From assembly GCA_964343835.1 (NCBI GenBank), contig CAYFKR010000006.1, positions 62,001-126,000 on the forward strand: DNA of 64,000 nucleotides. The letters run 5' to 3'. A program made the position numbers and the translations under genes. This stretch comes from CALEMW01 sp964343835. GTDB taxonomy: Bacteria > Krumholzibacteriota > Krumholzibacteriia > LZORAL124-64-63. Under the pieces are notes generated by a model. The model ran no database searches. It was not told where the DNA came from and saw only the letters and a program-made list of their open reading frames with translations. Below are positions 18,173-27,539 of the stretch, piece by piece; within the stretch, counting starts at the first letter, position 1, and each line of letters opens with the position of its first letter.

Positions 18173-18952
18173 CTACAGGGAGCGCAGGAGCATGGCAAGG
18201 GGCACCAGGAACAGCAGGACGTACTCCCCCGGCGCCCGCCGGCGCAGGGCCACGGCCAGGGCGCACGTCAGCACCAGCCCCAGGGCGGCGGAGCGGGACT
18301 CCGGGTCCGCAGCCAGGGAAACGCCCCCGAGGGCCGCCACGCCGGCGAAGGCGCCCGCCAGCAGGGCTCCGCCGCGCTTGCAGACCAGGATCAGCCGATG
18401 CAGCAGGCCGGAACCCAGCAGGTCCACCACGTCCATGCCAAGGCGATGCCCCATGGTGAGCTGGCGGCGGCGCATGACCAGCTGCCCCACGGCGAACAAG
18501 GCGAAGGGGACCAGGGGCGACCACGACGGCCCGACCAGGGCCGCCAGGACGGCCGTCATGGTCAGGGCCGGCTGGAGCCCCAGCCAGAAGAGCTGGTCCC
18601 CGAGGGAGGCCAGGGCCCGTCCCAGCGAGTCCTTGAAGCTCCTGACCGTCCGTTCGTACCCGCCGCCCGAGGCCCGCGACTCCCCTTCCAGCCTCAGCAG
18701 GCCGCCGATCAGGATGTTGGCCAGGTACGGGTTCGTGTTGAAGTAGACGAAGTGGTCGCGGCAGAAACGACGGACCTCGTCGGCACCGGCGCCCTGGCGG
18801 CGGAGCCAGGGCAGCAGGGTGGTCAGCAGTCCCAGGTTCTGCATCCTCTTGGGATTCCAGGAGGCCTGGAGGCAGAGGGAACGCAGGTAGACGGCCCGGA
18901 GCTCGCGGCAGTCAGGGACCGGAGGCCGGCCGTCGATGCGCGATCCGCTCAT
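18173..18952 (-). CDS. PTS mannose/fructose/sorbose-family IID component
   Basis: Membrane subunit of a mannose-family PTS permease, acting with IIC to translocate and phosphorylate a sugar. The 259-residue product shows the IID pattern: LRAVYLRSLCLQASWNPKRMQNLGL near the N-terminus, FVYFNTNPYLANILIGGLLRLE near 70, DSLGRALASLGDQLFWLGLQPAL near 110, and hydrophobic C-terminal segments. Its ATG overlaps the IIC stop (ATGA). Sugar specificity cannot be inferred. Confidence 0.9.
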   Translation of the reverse strand: MSGSRIDGRPPVPDCRELRAVYLRSLCLQASWNPKRMQNLGLLTTLLPWLRRQGAGADEVRRFCRDHFVYFNTNPYLANILIGGLLRLEGESRASGGGYERTVRSFKDSLGRALASLGDQLFWLGLQPALTMTAVLAALVGPSWSPLVPFALFAVGQLVMRRRQLTMGHRLGMDVVDLLGSGLLHRLILVCKRGGALLAGAFAGVAALGGVSLAADPESRSAALGLVLTCALAVALRRRAPGEYVLLFLVPLAMLLRSL

Positions 18953-19722
18953 GATCCACCGCCTCCCAGGGCCATGAGCCAGGCCGCGGCCAGCACCGCC
19001 AGCAGCCCCCCGGCGAACCAGCGCATGCCCCGACGGCTCCCGTAGAGCTCCGCCAGCGCGCCGACAGCCAGGGCCGGGGTCAGCACGGGGATCATGGCGG
19101 CGGTCTCGGTCACGAAGGCCGGGGCGGCATCCAGGGCCGGCAGCCACCAGGTGCCGGCGATCCAGGCCCAGAGCAGGGCCGAGATCGCGCCCCGCGCGGC
19201 CGTGGCCCCCAGGCTGCGTCCCTGGACGGCGTCCAGCCGGGAGGTGTTCCCGTCGCGCAGGCTGCGCATCGCCGAGGCGCTCCAGCGCACGTGCAGGGCT
19301 CGCTCCAGCTTCACGGCCTGGTGCCCGACGATGCTCGCCACCGCCAGCAACACCAGCAGCCAGCCCACCCGGGCGGCCACGGCGGGATCCAGGGACCAAG
19401 GCGCCGCAGCCTGTCCGCCGAGCCCGCCGGCCGCGGCGGCCACCACCCCCACGGTCGGGGCGGCCTTGTCGCCCAGGAAGCTCTGCCCCACCGGCAGGTT
19501 GCCGAGGGTGGCGAGCTGGAAGGGCAGGCCCACCAGCAGGCCCGCCGCCGGGTCGCCGGTCAGCAGACCGGCGATGATGGCCGCGGGCAGGGGTTGGGCG
19601 AGCCAGGTCTGGGCCAGGGCGGTCTCGTCCAGGGTGAGCCAGGCGCCGACCGCGGCCACGATGAGCCATGCCGGCCACTGGTCCAGGCCGAGCACGACGA
19701 TCTGCCCGGCGATCGCCGTCAC
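18949..19722 (-). CDS. PTS mannose/fructose/sorbose-family IIC component
   Basis: Polytopic 257-residue sugar-channel subunit. Features include LDQWPAWLIVAAVGAWLTLDETAL, the family stretch AAIIAGLLTGDPAAGLLVGLPFQLATLGNLPVG, and further helices through the C-terminus. GTG at 19722 overlaps the IIB stop (GTGA) and has only a weak ribosome binding site, consistent with coupled translation. It forms the permease with the adjacent IID. Confidence 0.88.
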   Translation of the reverse strand: MTAIAGQIVVLGLDQWPAWLIVAAVGAWLTLDETALAQTWLAQPLPAAIIAGLLTGDPAAGLLVGLPFQLATLGNLPVGQSFLGDKAAPTVGVVAAAAGGLGGQAAAPWSLDPAVAARVGWLLVLLAVASIVGHQAVKLERALHVRWSASAMRSLRDGNTSRLDAVQGRSLGATAARGAISALLWAWIAGTWWLPALDAAPAFVTETAAMIPVLTPALAVGALAELYGSRRGMRWFAGGLLAVLAAAWLMALGGGGS

Positions 19723-20225
19723 AGCCGGCCGTCCAGGTCGTCGAGCTCCGCATCGGTGATGGGGTGCTCGCGGGTACCGGGGACCGTCTGGGCCGACAGC
19801 GCGCAGCCCGAGGCCAGGAGCTGCCGCAGGCCCGCCAGGTCGTTGCGGTCGAGCCACACGAACTCGTGCATCTCGGCCTTGCCCTTGGCGTAGTGCATGC
19901 CCCCGACGTTGATCCGGGGCAGGGCCACGCCGCGGCGGTGCAGGTCCAGCATGTCGGCGGGATCGGAGGTCAGCAGGATGGTCCGCTCGTCCGGATCGAA
20001 GGCCCCTTCTCCCCCGCCCAGGGCGGCGGCGGCGCCGGCGCGGTCGAGGACGGAGACGGCGGTGCCCGGCGGGGCGCAGCTGGCGTACACGCGGCTCTGC
20101 CAGGGATCGGCGTGGATTTCGTCGCTGCACAGGACGATGCGGTCGGGCTGGAGCTTGCGGCTCCACCCCACGGTGACCTGGCCGTGGATCAAGCGGTCGT
20201 CGATGCGGGCCAGCACCAGGGGCAT
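19719..20225 (-). CDS. PTS mannose/sorbose-family IIB component
   Basis: Cytoplasmic 168-residue phosphotransfer domain. The active-site histidine His14 lies in ARIDDRLIHGQVTVGWSRKL, the standard IIB signature. RINVGGMHYAKGK is a second conserved stretch. The start ATG directly abuts the IIA stop (TGAATG). IIA and IIB are separate genes here, unlike the fused ManX of E. coli. Confidence 0.93.
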   Translation of the reverse strand: MPLVLARIDDRLIHGQVTVGWSRKLQPDRIVLCSDEIHADPWQSRVYASCAPPGTAVSVLDRAGAAAALGGGEGAFDPDERTILLTSDPADMLDLHRRGVALPRINVGGMHYAKGKAEMHEFVWLDRNDLAGLRQLLASGCALSAQTVPGTREHPITDAELDDLDGRL

Positions 20226-20624
20226 TCAGTCGCTCCCCTCGCCCAGGGGCACCACGCCGATGGCCGAGCGGCCCTTCTCCACCAGGCGCCGGGCCAGCTC
20301 GTCCAGGTCCAGGGACTCGCGCCAGGTGGTGAAGTCCAGGAGCATGGCCAGGTTCACGCCCGAGACCACGCGCATGGGAGCGCCGCCCTCGGCCGCGAGG
20401 CGGGCCGCGGTGGCGCAGCTGCCGGCCACGTCGTCGATGAACACGAGGGTGCCTTCGCCGCCGGCCTCGGCCACGGCATCGGCCACCAGGGTGGTCAGGT
20501 CAGGCAGCGAGAGCCCGCGATTGCTGGCGGCCCGCAGTCCCTCCTCGGGGCCGAGGATCTGGCCGACCACCCGCAGGAACTCCTCGCCGACGGCGCCGTG
20601 GGTGAGCACGAGTCCGTGGATCAT
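20226..20624 (-). CDS. PTS mannose-family IIA component
   Basis: A 132-residue IIA domain that accepts phosphate from HPr on His9 of MIHGLVLTHGAVGEEFL. The second family motif appears as FIDDVAGSCATAA, and the stretch RVVSGVNLAMLLDF is typical. It follows hprK after 7 bases and heads the IIA-IIB-IIC-IID string. Confidence 0.9.
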   Translation of the reverse strand: MIHGLVLTHGAVGEEFLRVVGQILGPEEGLRAASNRGLSLPDLTTLVADAVAEAGGEGTLVFIDDVAGSCATAARLAAEGGAPMRVVSGVNLAMLLDFTTWRESLDLDELARRLVEKGRSAIGVVPLGEGSD

Positions 20625-20631
20625 GATTCCC

Positions 20632-21609
20632 CTACTCGTTGTCGTGCCGCAGATAGCCGCGCAGCCGGTCGCCGCTGCGCAACGTCTCCATGATGCGGCG
20701 GTTCAGGTCCTGTGCGGCGTCGATGCCGTAGACCTTCAGCATGAAGTCCAGGGCGATGACCTCGGCGATCACCGTGATGTTCTTGCCCGGGAAGATGGGC
20801 ACCTCGATGCGCGGGATCGGCACGCCCAGGAAATCCGAGAACTGCCGGTCCAGTCCCATGCGCTCGTAGTCCACGTCGTCGCGCCACTGCTGGAGGTTGA
20901 CCTCCACCTCGATGCGCTTCTGCATGCGGATGGCGCGGATGCCGAAGATGGCCTGGACGTCGATGACGCCGACGCCCCGCACCTCCACGTTGTGCTGCAG
21001 CACGTCACGGAAGGTCCCGATGACGACGTCGTCGCTCATGCGCCGGATCTCGACGATGTCGTCGGCCACCAGACGGTGCCCGCGCTCCACCAGATCGAGG
21101 GCGCATTCGCTCTTGCCGATGCCGCTGCGCCCCGTGAACAGCAGCCCCACGCCGTAGACGTCCACCAGGGAGCCGTGCACCTCGTCGCGGGGAGCGAACT
21201 CCTCGCCCAGGTGATCGGTCAACGCGCGGATGAAATCCTCGGTGGGCAGGGCGGTCCTGAGCACGGGGATGGAGCTCTCGGCCGCGGCGGCCAGGGCCGT
21301 GTCCGGCACGGCCTGGCCGCGGGTGACGAAGAGGGCCGGGGCGTCGAGGTCGCGCAGACGGCGGAAGGCCTTGGTCTGGGCCGAGACGTCCAGGCCCGCC
21401 AGGTACGACATCTCGGATTCGCCCAGGACCTGCAGGCGGCCCGGCAGGAAGTTCTCCATGTAGCCCATGAGGGCCATGCCGGGCCGGTGGACGTCGGGGG
21501 CGGCGAGCTCGCGGGGCTCGTCGGGCAGGGCCGTGAGCACCTCGAGCTCCAGGGCGTCGCGCAGCGACTCGAAGACGGCGCTCACCGTCACGGGGCGGTG
21601 CAGGGTCAC
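20632..21609 (-). CDS. hprK: HPr kinase/phosphorylase
   Basis: Phosphorylates and dephosphorylates HPr on Ser46, linking carbon or energy state to regulation. The 325-residue product has the N-terminal HprK domain and a C-terminal kinase domain with catalytic His145 (EVHGSLVD), Walker A TGRSGIGKSE (about 159-168) and the signature NVEVRGVGVIDVQAIFG (about 207-223). GTG start follows GAGGAG, two bases after the hpf stop. Its target residue is intact in the HPr encoded downstream. Confidence 0.96.
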   Translation of the reverse strand: MTLHRPVTVSAVFESLRDALELEVLTALPDEPRELAAPDVHRPGMALMGYMENFLPGRLQVLGESEMSYLAGLDVSAQTKAFRRLRDLDAPALFVTRGQAVPDTALAAAAESSIPVLRTALPTEDFIRALTDHLGEEFAPRDEVHGSLVDVYGVGLLFTGRSGIGKSECALDLVERGHRLVADDIVEIRRMSDDVVIGTFRDVLQHNVEVRGVGVIDVQAIFGIRAIRMQKRIEVEVNLQQWRDDVDYERMGLDRQFSDFLGVPIPRIEVPIFPGKNITVIAEVIALDFMLKVYGIDAAQDLNRRIMETLRSGDRLRGYLRHDNE

Positions 21610-21611
21610 CG

Positions 21612-22142
21612 CTACTCCTCCGGCCGCATCACGCCGAACTCGCCGTCCTCGCGGCGGTACAGCACGTTCACCTTGCCCGAGTCCACATTGCGGAACACGA
21701 AGAAGGGGTTGCTGGTGGCGGCGTAGGCCTCCTTGGCCTGCTCCAGATCCAGGTCGCGCAGCTCGAACTGGTCGGCCAGGAACGCCGCGCTGTCGCCGTC
21801 GTCGTCATCGTCGGGTAGGGCCGCGCCGAGGCCGCCCTCCTGGGCGCGCCCGCGGTGGTCCTTGACGCGATCCTTGTGCCGGCGGAGCTGACGCTCGACG
21901 CTCTCGATGGCCAGGAACGCGGCGCCGTCCGGCTCCACGTGCTCCACCTTGGCGTGGCAGGAGTGCTGCTTGAGGTTGAGGGTCAGGTCGCCGACGAAGC
22001 GTCCGCCCTCGTAGGTCAGCGTCATGCGCGAGGCGACGGGGTCGCTCGGGCTGTAGCGCTGCAGGTTCTCCAGCTTCTCCACGATCTTGTCCTTCATGTC
22101 GTCGCCGAGGCTGAAGTGACGACTGTGGATCTCGAGCTGCAT
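21612..22142 (-). CDS. hpf: Long-form ribosome hibernation promoting factor
   Basis: HPF dimerises 70S ribosomes into inactive 100S particles in stationary phase. The 176-residue product has the N-terminal ribosome-binding domain (about 1-100: IHSRHFSLGDDMKDKIVEKLENL) and the C-terminal dimerisation domain of the long form (FFVFRNVDSGKVNVLYRRED, about 145-165), joined by an acidic linker. Start ATG follows GGGAGG. Placement after rpoN matches the proteobacterial rpoN-hpf order. Confidence 0.94.
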   Translation of the reverse strand: MQLEIHSRHFSLGDDMKDKIVEKLENLQRYSPSDPVASRMTLTYEGGRFVGDLTLNLKQHSCHAKVEHVEPDGAAFLAIESVERQLRRHKDRVKDHRGRAQEGGLGAALPDDDDDGDSAAFLADQFELRDLDLEQAKEAYAATSNPFFVFRNVDSGKVNVLYRREDGEFGVMRPEE

Positions 22143-22157
22143 ACCGACCTCCCTGGC

Positions 22158-23573
22158 TTAGAACCTCTTGCGCATCCTGGCGTTCAGGATGCCCAGCTGT
22201 TCGCGGTACTTGGCCACCGTCCGGCGCGCGATCTTCAGGCCGCGCTCCGACAGCAGGTCCACGATCTTCTTGTCCGACAGGGGTCGCGACGGGTCCTCCC
22301 CGCCCACGATCTCCTGGATCATCTCCTTGACGGCCTTGGCCGCCACCTCGTCGCCCTCGTTGGTGTCCAGCCCCGCGCTGAAGAAATACTTCAGGGGGAA
22401 GACGCCCCGGGGCGTCTGCACGTACTTGCTCTTGGTCACCCGCGACACCGTGGACTCGTGCATGCCGATGGCCGTGGCCACCTGCTGCAGGGTCAGCGGG
22501 CGCAGGGCGATCGCGCCCTGCTCGAGGAAATCGCGCTGCTCGCGGACGATGGCCTCCATGACCTTGATCATGGTGCGGCGGCGCTGCTCGATGGTCTTGA
22601 TGATCCACTCGGCGTAGCGGCGCTTCTCGTCGATGAACTGCACGGTGTCGGTGTCGCCGCCGGTCTTGCCGGCGGTCACCGAATCGTAGGCGTTGCTGAT
22701 GCGGAGGCTGGGCAGGTTGCCATCGTTGAGGTAGCAGACGTAGTCGTCGTCCACCTTGTCCACCACCAGGTCCGGCGTGATGTAGGCGGAGCCGTCGCCG
22801 CCCACCGACAGGCCGGGCCGCGGGTCCAGCTCGCCGATGCTTTCGGCCAGCTCCTGCACCTCGCGGGGCGTGATCTTCATCTCGCGGGCGATCTCGGTGA
22901 AACGGCGGTTCTTCAGGTCCTCGAAGTGGTCGCGGACCACCACGGCCTCCAGGCCGTCGTCGCGGCCCTGGGCCTTGAGCTGGAGCAGCAGGCACTCGGG
23001 CAGGTCGCGGGCGCCAACGCCGGGGGGATCGAAGTCCTGGATGACCAGCAGGATCCGCTCGACGCGCTCGAGCTCCACCTCGAAGTACGACGCGGCCTCC
23101 TCCAGGGGCGCGGCCAGGAAGCCGTCGGTGTCCAGGCTGCCGATGAGGTACTCGCCGATCTGGCGGTCCAGGGGATCGTCCAGGGCGAGCATGAGCTGCT
23201 CCTGGAGCTCGTCCTGGCCCGACGGCGTGGCGACCGTCGGCTTCTCGAGGCGGTCCTCATCGTCGTGTTCGCGTTCGAAGGTGCCGTCGGTGAAGCCGTC
23301 CTTGAAGTACTCGTCCCAGTCGACTTCTTCCTCGGGCGTGTCGTCGTCGGTGTCGGCGTCGTCCGAATCGTCCTTGGACTCGGTCTCCAGGATCTCGTCC
23401 TCGGAGGGGTCCACTTCCTCGAGCAGCGGGTTGACCTGCAGCTCCTGCCGCAGGACCTGCTCCAGCTCGAGGGTGGGGATCTGCAGGAGCTTCAGGGCCT
23501 GCTGCAGACGCTGGGTCATGACCAGCGTCTGCTTCTGGTAGAGGCCCTGCCTCAGTCCAAGCTTGACGTCCAT
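22158..23573 (-). CDS. rpoN: RNA polymerase sigma-54 factor
   Basis: Alternative sigma factor recognising -24/-12 promoters and requiring AAA+ activators, one of which is encoded at 40268-41767. The 471-residue product has region I (LGLRQGLYQKQTLVMTQRLQQALKLLQIP), an acidic region II, the core-binding domain (DPPGVGARDLPECLLLQL) and a C-terminus with the RpoN box ARRTVAKYREQL near 450. ATG at 23573 begins MDVKLGLRQ, the expected N-terminus, with GGGAGCGG upstream. It follows lptB after 19 bases. Confidence 0.97.
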   Translation of the reverse strand: MDVKLGLRQGLYQKQTLVMTQRLQQALKLLQIPTLELEQVLRQELQVNPLLEEVDPSEDEILETESKDDSDDADTDDDTPEEEVDWDEYFKDGFTDGTFEREHDDEDRLEKPTVATPSGQDELQEQLMLALDDPLDRQIGEYLIGSLDTDGFLAAPLEEAASYFEVELERVERILLVIQDFDPPGVGARDLPECLLLQLKAQGRDDGLEAVVVRDHFEDLKNRRFTEIAREMKITPREVQELAESIGELDPRPGLSVGGDGSAYITPDLVVDKVDDDYVCYLNDGNLPSLRISNAYDSVTAGKTGGDTDTVQFIDEKRRYAEWIIKTIEQRRRTMIKVMEAIVREQRDFLEQGAIALRPLTLQQVATAIGMHESTVSRVTKSKYVQTPRGVFPLKYFFSAGLDTNEGDEVAAKAVKEMIQEIVGGEDPSRPLSDKKIVDLLSERGLKIARRTVAKYREQLGILNARMRKRF

Positions 23574-23592
23574 GTTCCGCTCCCGTCCGGCC

Positions 23593-24332
<740 letters not shown>

Positions 24333-24336
<4 letters not shown>

Positions 24337-24896
24337 GGACTCTCCTCCCCACCGTCGTCGACCACCTCGGCCACGACATCCTTCTTCAGCTCAAAATAGT
24401 CGAGATCCGGCGTGGCCTCCATCCCGATTCCCGTCATGACGTCGCCGTCGCGGGTGAAGCGGTTGAAGACGTCGTTGCGGATGCGGCCGTCCTTGTTGGA
24501 GTAGGTCAGTTCCTGGGTCTCCAGTCGCCTCCCGTCGGCCGTGACGACCACCACGTCGCCCCAGGCGTGCAGGTCCTTGGTCTTCAGGTTGGCCCGGCCC
24601 CGCTCCGACGTGAGGGTCGAGTGCAGGGTATCGGCGCGGTAGAAGTCCATGTGCACGCCGAAGAGCTCGGCGTCGTCGCTGCGCTTCTGGCGCTCCATGC
24701 GGTCGCTCACCAGGATCCAGCGGCGGTCGCCGTCCTGGGAGTCGGTCACCGTGGCGTCGAAGAGCACCTGGTCCGGGGGCGGGGTGCCCTTGGCGGCGGG
24801 GGGCGCCGTCTCCCCCTCGCGCTCGGCGCAGCCGCAGGCGGCCAGCGCCAGCAGGGCGGCCGCAGCAAGGGTCCATGTGACGTGTCCTCTGGTCAC
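24333..24896 (-). CDS. lptC: LptC-like LPS transport lipoprotein
   Basis: Predicted membrane-anchored periplasmic LPS-bridge component of 187 residues. GTG at 24896 overlaps the acyltransferase stop as GTGA. The N-terminus is a lipoprotein-like signal (TWTLAAAALLALAAC), unlike the simple transmembrane anchor of E. coli LptC. The rest is an OstA/LptC-type beta-jellyroll: LFGVHMDFYRADTLHSTLTSERGRA, LHAWGDVVVVTADGRRLETQEL and IRNDVFNRFTRDGDVMTGIGME. The gene sits directly before lptB. No lptA is visible in the window. Confidence 0.85.
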
Positions 24897-25804
24897 GCGT
24901 CGTCCTTCCGGTCCGGGGCCGCACCGTGCGGCCACCGGTCGTGGAACCAGACCCACTCGGCCGGGTTCCGCGCGAGGAATCGTTCCAGGGCCCCGTTGCA
25001 CGCCGTGAGCAGGGCCCGTTCATCGGCGTAGCCGTCGTGGTCCTCCGCCCGCAGGGGCGGCTGGTGGATCACGCGGTGGCCGTCGCCGTCGCGGCCGATG
25101 GCCAGGGGCAGGATGGGCGACCCGGTCCGCCGCGCCAGCCTGGCCAGGCCGACGGCCGTCGGGGTGGGCGTTCCGCAGAACGGCACGTCCACGCTCTCCG
25201 ACTTCACGTTCTGGTCCATCAGCAGCGCCGCGGCGCCGCCGGAGCGCAGGGCCCGCAGCAGGGGCCTCAGGTCGCCGTCGCGGGGCACGGGGACCATGCC
25301 CAGGGCGCGGCGACGGTCGTTGAGGAGGCGGTCCACCGCCGGGTTGCGCACCACGCCGGTCACCACGGTCAGCTCCTCCAGCACGTGGGCCAGCCAGGCC
25401 CCCAGCAACTCCCAGCAGCCGAAGTGGCCCGTGAGGATCAGCACACCGTTTCCTTCGGCGGCGAGGCCCTGGAGGACGGCGCGGGCGCCGTCGTCGGTCA
25501 CGTCGTCGAAACCGCGCCGGGCGCGGCGGCGGAGGGTCAGGGCGTCGTGGAGGTTCTCCCCCAGACGGGCCGTCGCCTCGCCGGCGATGCGCTCCCGCCA
25601 GGCCGTGTCGCGGTCGGGGAACGCCAGGGCCAGGTTGCGTCGCGCCAGGTCCACGTCCGCGGGCCTGATCCGGCACGCCAGCCGGGACAGCATCCTGCCG
25701 AAGGCGCGGCCCGGAGCCTGCGGGACGGCGCCGGCCGCCATCAGGACGGCCCGCGCCAGAAGCGCGTATCCGCGGCGTCGCAGGCGGCGTCGCAAGGTGG
25801 GCAT
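24893..25804 (-). CDS. LpxL/LpxM-type lipid A acyltransferase
   Basis: Probable late acyltransferase adding a secondary acyl chain to KDO-lipid A at the inner membrane. The 303-residue product has the catalytic HX4E motif in ILTGHFGCWELLGAWLA (about 140), then GVVRNPAVDRLL, LLMDQNVKSESVDVPFCG and a C-terminal NPAEWVWFHDRW, all typical of the family. ATG at 25804 follows GGAGGGGAC; an upstream in-frame start would add 19 residues with no similarity. First gene of the run reaching metK. Which acyl chain it transfers is unknown. Confidence 0.88.
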   Translation of the reverse strand: MPTLRRRLRRRGYALLARAVLMAAGAVPQAPGRAFGRMLSRLACRIRPADVDLARRNLALAFPDRDTAWRERIAGEATARLGENLHDALTLRRRARRGFDDVTDDGARAVLQGLAAEGNGVLILTGHFGCWELLGAWLAHVLEELTVVTGVVRNPAVDRLLNDRRRALGMVPVPRDGDLRPLLRALRSGGAAALLMDQNVKSESVDVPFCGTPTPTAVGLARLARRTGSPILPLAIGRDGDGHRVIHQPPLRAEDHDGYADERALLTACNGALERFLARNPAEWVWFHDRWPHGAAPDRKDDA

Positions 25805-25860
25805 CGTCCCCTCCGTGGCTTTCGGAACCTCAGGATCGGCGGTGCCGCGGCTCCGCGTCA

Positions 25861-25890
25861 AGCATAAGGTATGCCAGACCGCAATTGCAA
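25861..25890 (-). promoter_or_regulatory. Overlapping sigma-70 and sigma-54 promoter candidates before the lpxL-lptCB-rpoN run
   Basis: On the minus strand TTGCAA (25885-25890), 18 bases, then TATGCT (25861-25866) make a sigma-70-like promoter. The same stretch reads TGGCAT-ACCTT-ATGCT (25861-25876), with GG and GC at exactly the -24/-12 spacing of the sigma-54 consensus TGGCAC-N5-TTGCW. The sequence is notably AT-richer than its surroundings. Confidence 0.5.
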
Positions 25891-25929
25891 CATTGACAAT
25901 GGTTTTCAGCGGAATTTCCGGGCGATGCC

Positions 25930-26913
25930 TCAGGAGAGGATGCCGGCCCTGAGGATGTCGTGGATGTGGAGCACGCCCACCGGCCTGCGCTCACCGTCTA
26001 CCACCACCAATACGGTGATCGGGCCCGCCTCGCGGCGCTCCATGCGCCCCAGGGCCACCACGGCCAGCTCGTCGGGAGCGATGGTCTCGGGATCGCGGGA
26101 CATGACCTCGACCATGGTGCGGTCCAGGGGGGCGTCGTGGGCCATGAGGATGCGCTTCACGTCGCCGTCCACGCACACGCCGGCCAGGCGGCCGTCGTCG
26201 TCGGTCACGCAGGCCACGCCAAGCCTCCCGCCCACGATGACGGGCAGGGCCTCACGCAGGGTGGCGCCGACGTCCACCAGGGGCAGGTCGTCGCCGGCGT
26301 GCATGAGTTCGTCGACGCGCATCATCAGGGACCGGCCCAGCACGCCGCCGGGGTGGAAGACGGCGAAGTCCTCCGCCGCGAACCCGCGCAGGGCGATGAG
26401 GGCCACGGCCAGGGCGTCGCCCATGACCAGGGTGGCGGCGGCGCTGGTGGTGGGCGTGAGGTCCAGGGGGCAGGCCTCTCGGGCCACGCTGCAATCCAGG
26501 ACCACGTCGGCGGCCCGGGCCAGCTCCGAGCCCATGTCGCCGGTCATGGCGATCAGGGGCATGCCGAAGTGGCGGGCCAGGGCTCCGAGCTGGGTCACCT
26601 CGGGGTTGTTGCCGCTGCGGGAGATCGCGATCAGGACGTCGTCGCCCGAGGCGATGCCCACGTCGCCGTGAATGGCCTCCACCGGATGGATGAAGTGGCT
26701 CGGCGTGCCGGTGGACGTGAGGGTGGCCGCCAGCTTCCGGGCCACGATGCCCGACTTGCCGAGCCCCGTCACGATCACGCGCCCCCGGCTGTCCATGATG
26801 GTCTGCACGGCCCGGACGAAGGCGCCGTCCAGGCGCTCGCCCACGGCGCCGACCTCGCCCGTGATCTGCCGGAACGCCTCGCGCCCCAGGTCCAGGATGC
26901 GGTCGTCGCTCAT
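25930..26913 (-). CDS. kdsD: D-arabinose 5-phosphate isomerase (KdsD/KpsF family)
   Basis: Makes D-arabinose-5-P from ribulose-5-P, the first step of KDO synthesis. The 327-residue product has an N-terminal SIS domain (about 35-175: GRVIVTGLGKSGIVARKLAATLTSTGTPS, VLIAISRSGNNPEV) and two C-terminal CBS domains (LMHAGDDLPLV; MSRDPETIAPDELAV). The catalytic His region HPVEAIHGDVG is present. ATG overlaps the kdsC stop. Confidence 0.95.
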   Translation of the reverse strand: MSDDRILDLGREAFRQITGEVGAVGERLDGAFVRAVQTIMDSRGRVIVTGLGKSGIVARKLAATLTSTGTPSHFIHPVEAIHGDVGIASGDDVLIAISRSGNNPEVTQLGALARHFGMPLIAMTGDMGSELARAADVVLDCSVAREACPLDLTPTTSAAATLVMGDALAVALIALRGFAAEDFAVFHPGGVLGRSLMMRVDELMHAGDDLPLVDVGATLREALPVIVGGRLGVACVTDDDGRLAGVCVDGDVKRILMAHDAPLDRTMVEVMSRDPETIAPDELAVVALGRMERREAGPITVLVVVDGERRPVGVLHIHDILRAGILS

Positions 26914-27539
26914 GACGCGTCCTCCCCGCCCGCGGTGGTCGGCCGCCAGGCCTTCTCCCCCACGAGGCGCAGGGCGTCGCCGAAGCGCCCCTGGGCCTTC
27001 AGCACCAGCTCGCACACCTCGCGGGCGGCGCCGGCGCCGCCGGCGGCCCGGGTGGTCAGCAGGCAACGGGTGCGCACGTCGTCGCAGGCCTCGGGCACGC
27101 ACGCGGGCACGCCCACGATGTCCAGGGCGGGGATGTCGATGAGGTCGTCGCCCAGGTAGAGCATTTCCGCGGGGGGCACGCCCACCTCGTCGGCGATCTC
27201 CTCCAGGGCCTCCTGCTTGTCGAAGCGCCCCACCTTCAGGGCGTGGAAGCGTAGCTCGGTGCAGCGGCGTTCCGCCGGGGCACTCAGGCGGCCGGTGAGC
27301 AGGGCCAGCTTCAGGCCGCCGGCGCGGGCCAGCACCAGGCCGAGGCCGTCGTGGGCGTGGAAGGCCTTGAGGGCTTCGCCGTCGGGGCCGTAGAGCATGC
27401 GGCCGTCGGTGAGCACGCCGTCGCAGTCGAAGACCAGGGCGCGCACGCCGCGCAGGCGCTCGCAGAGCTCGGCGCCCAGCACGGACTCGGCCTCGGCGGC
27501 GTAGGCAGCGTCGTCGCGCGGGGGCCAGGGGCCGCTCAC
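26910..27539 (-). CDS. kdsC: KDO-8-phosphate phosphatase (HAD family)
   Basis: Hydrolyses KDO-8-P to KDO. The 209-residue HAD protein shows motif I VFDCDGVLTDGRMLYG, AFHAHDGLGLVLARAGGLKLALLTGR (motif II) and MLYLGDDLIDIPAL (motif IV). Absence of a large cap domain is typical of KdsC. GTG at 27539 overlaps the kdsA stop (GTGA). About 30 extra N-terminal residues precede the HAD core. Confidence 0.93.
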   Translation of the reverse strand: MSGPWPPRDDAAYAAEAESVLGAELCERLRGVRALVFDCDGVLTDGRMLYGPDGEALKAFHAHDGLGLVLARAGGLKLALLTGRLSAPAERRCTELRFHALKVGRFDKQEALEEIADEVGVPPAEMLYLGDDLIDIPALDIVGVPACVPEACDDVRTRCLLTTRAAGGAGAAREVCELVLKAQGRFGDALRLVGEKAWRPTTAGGEDAS

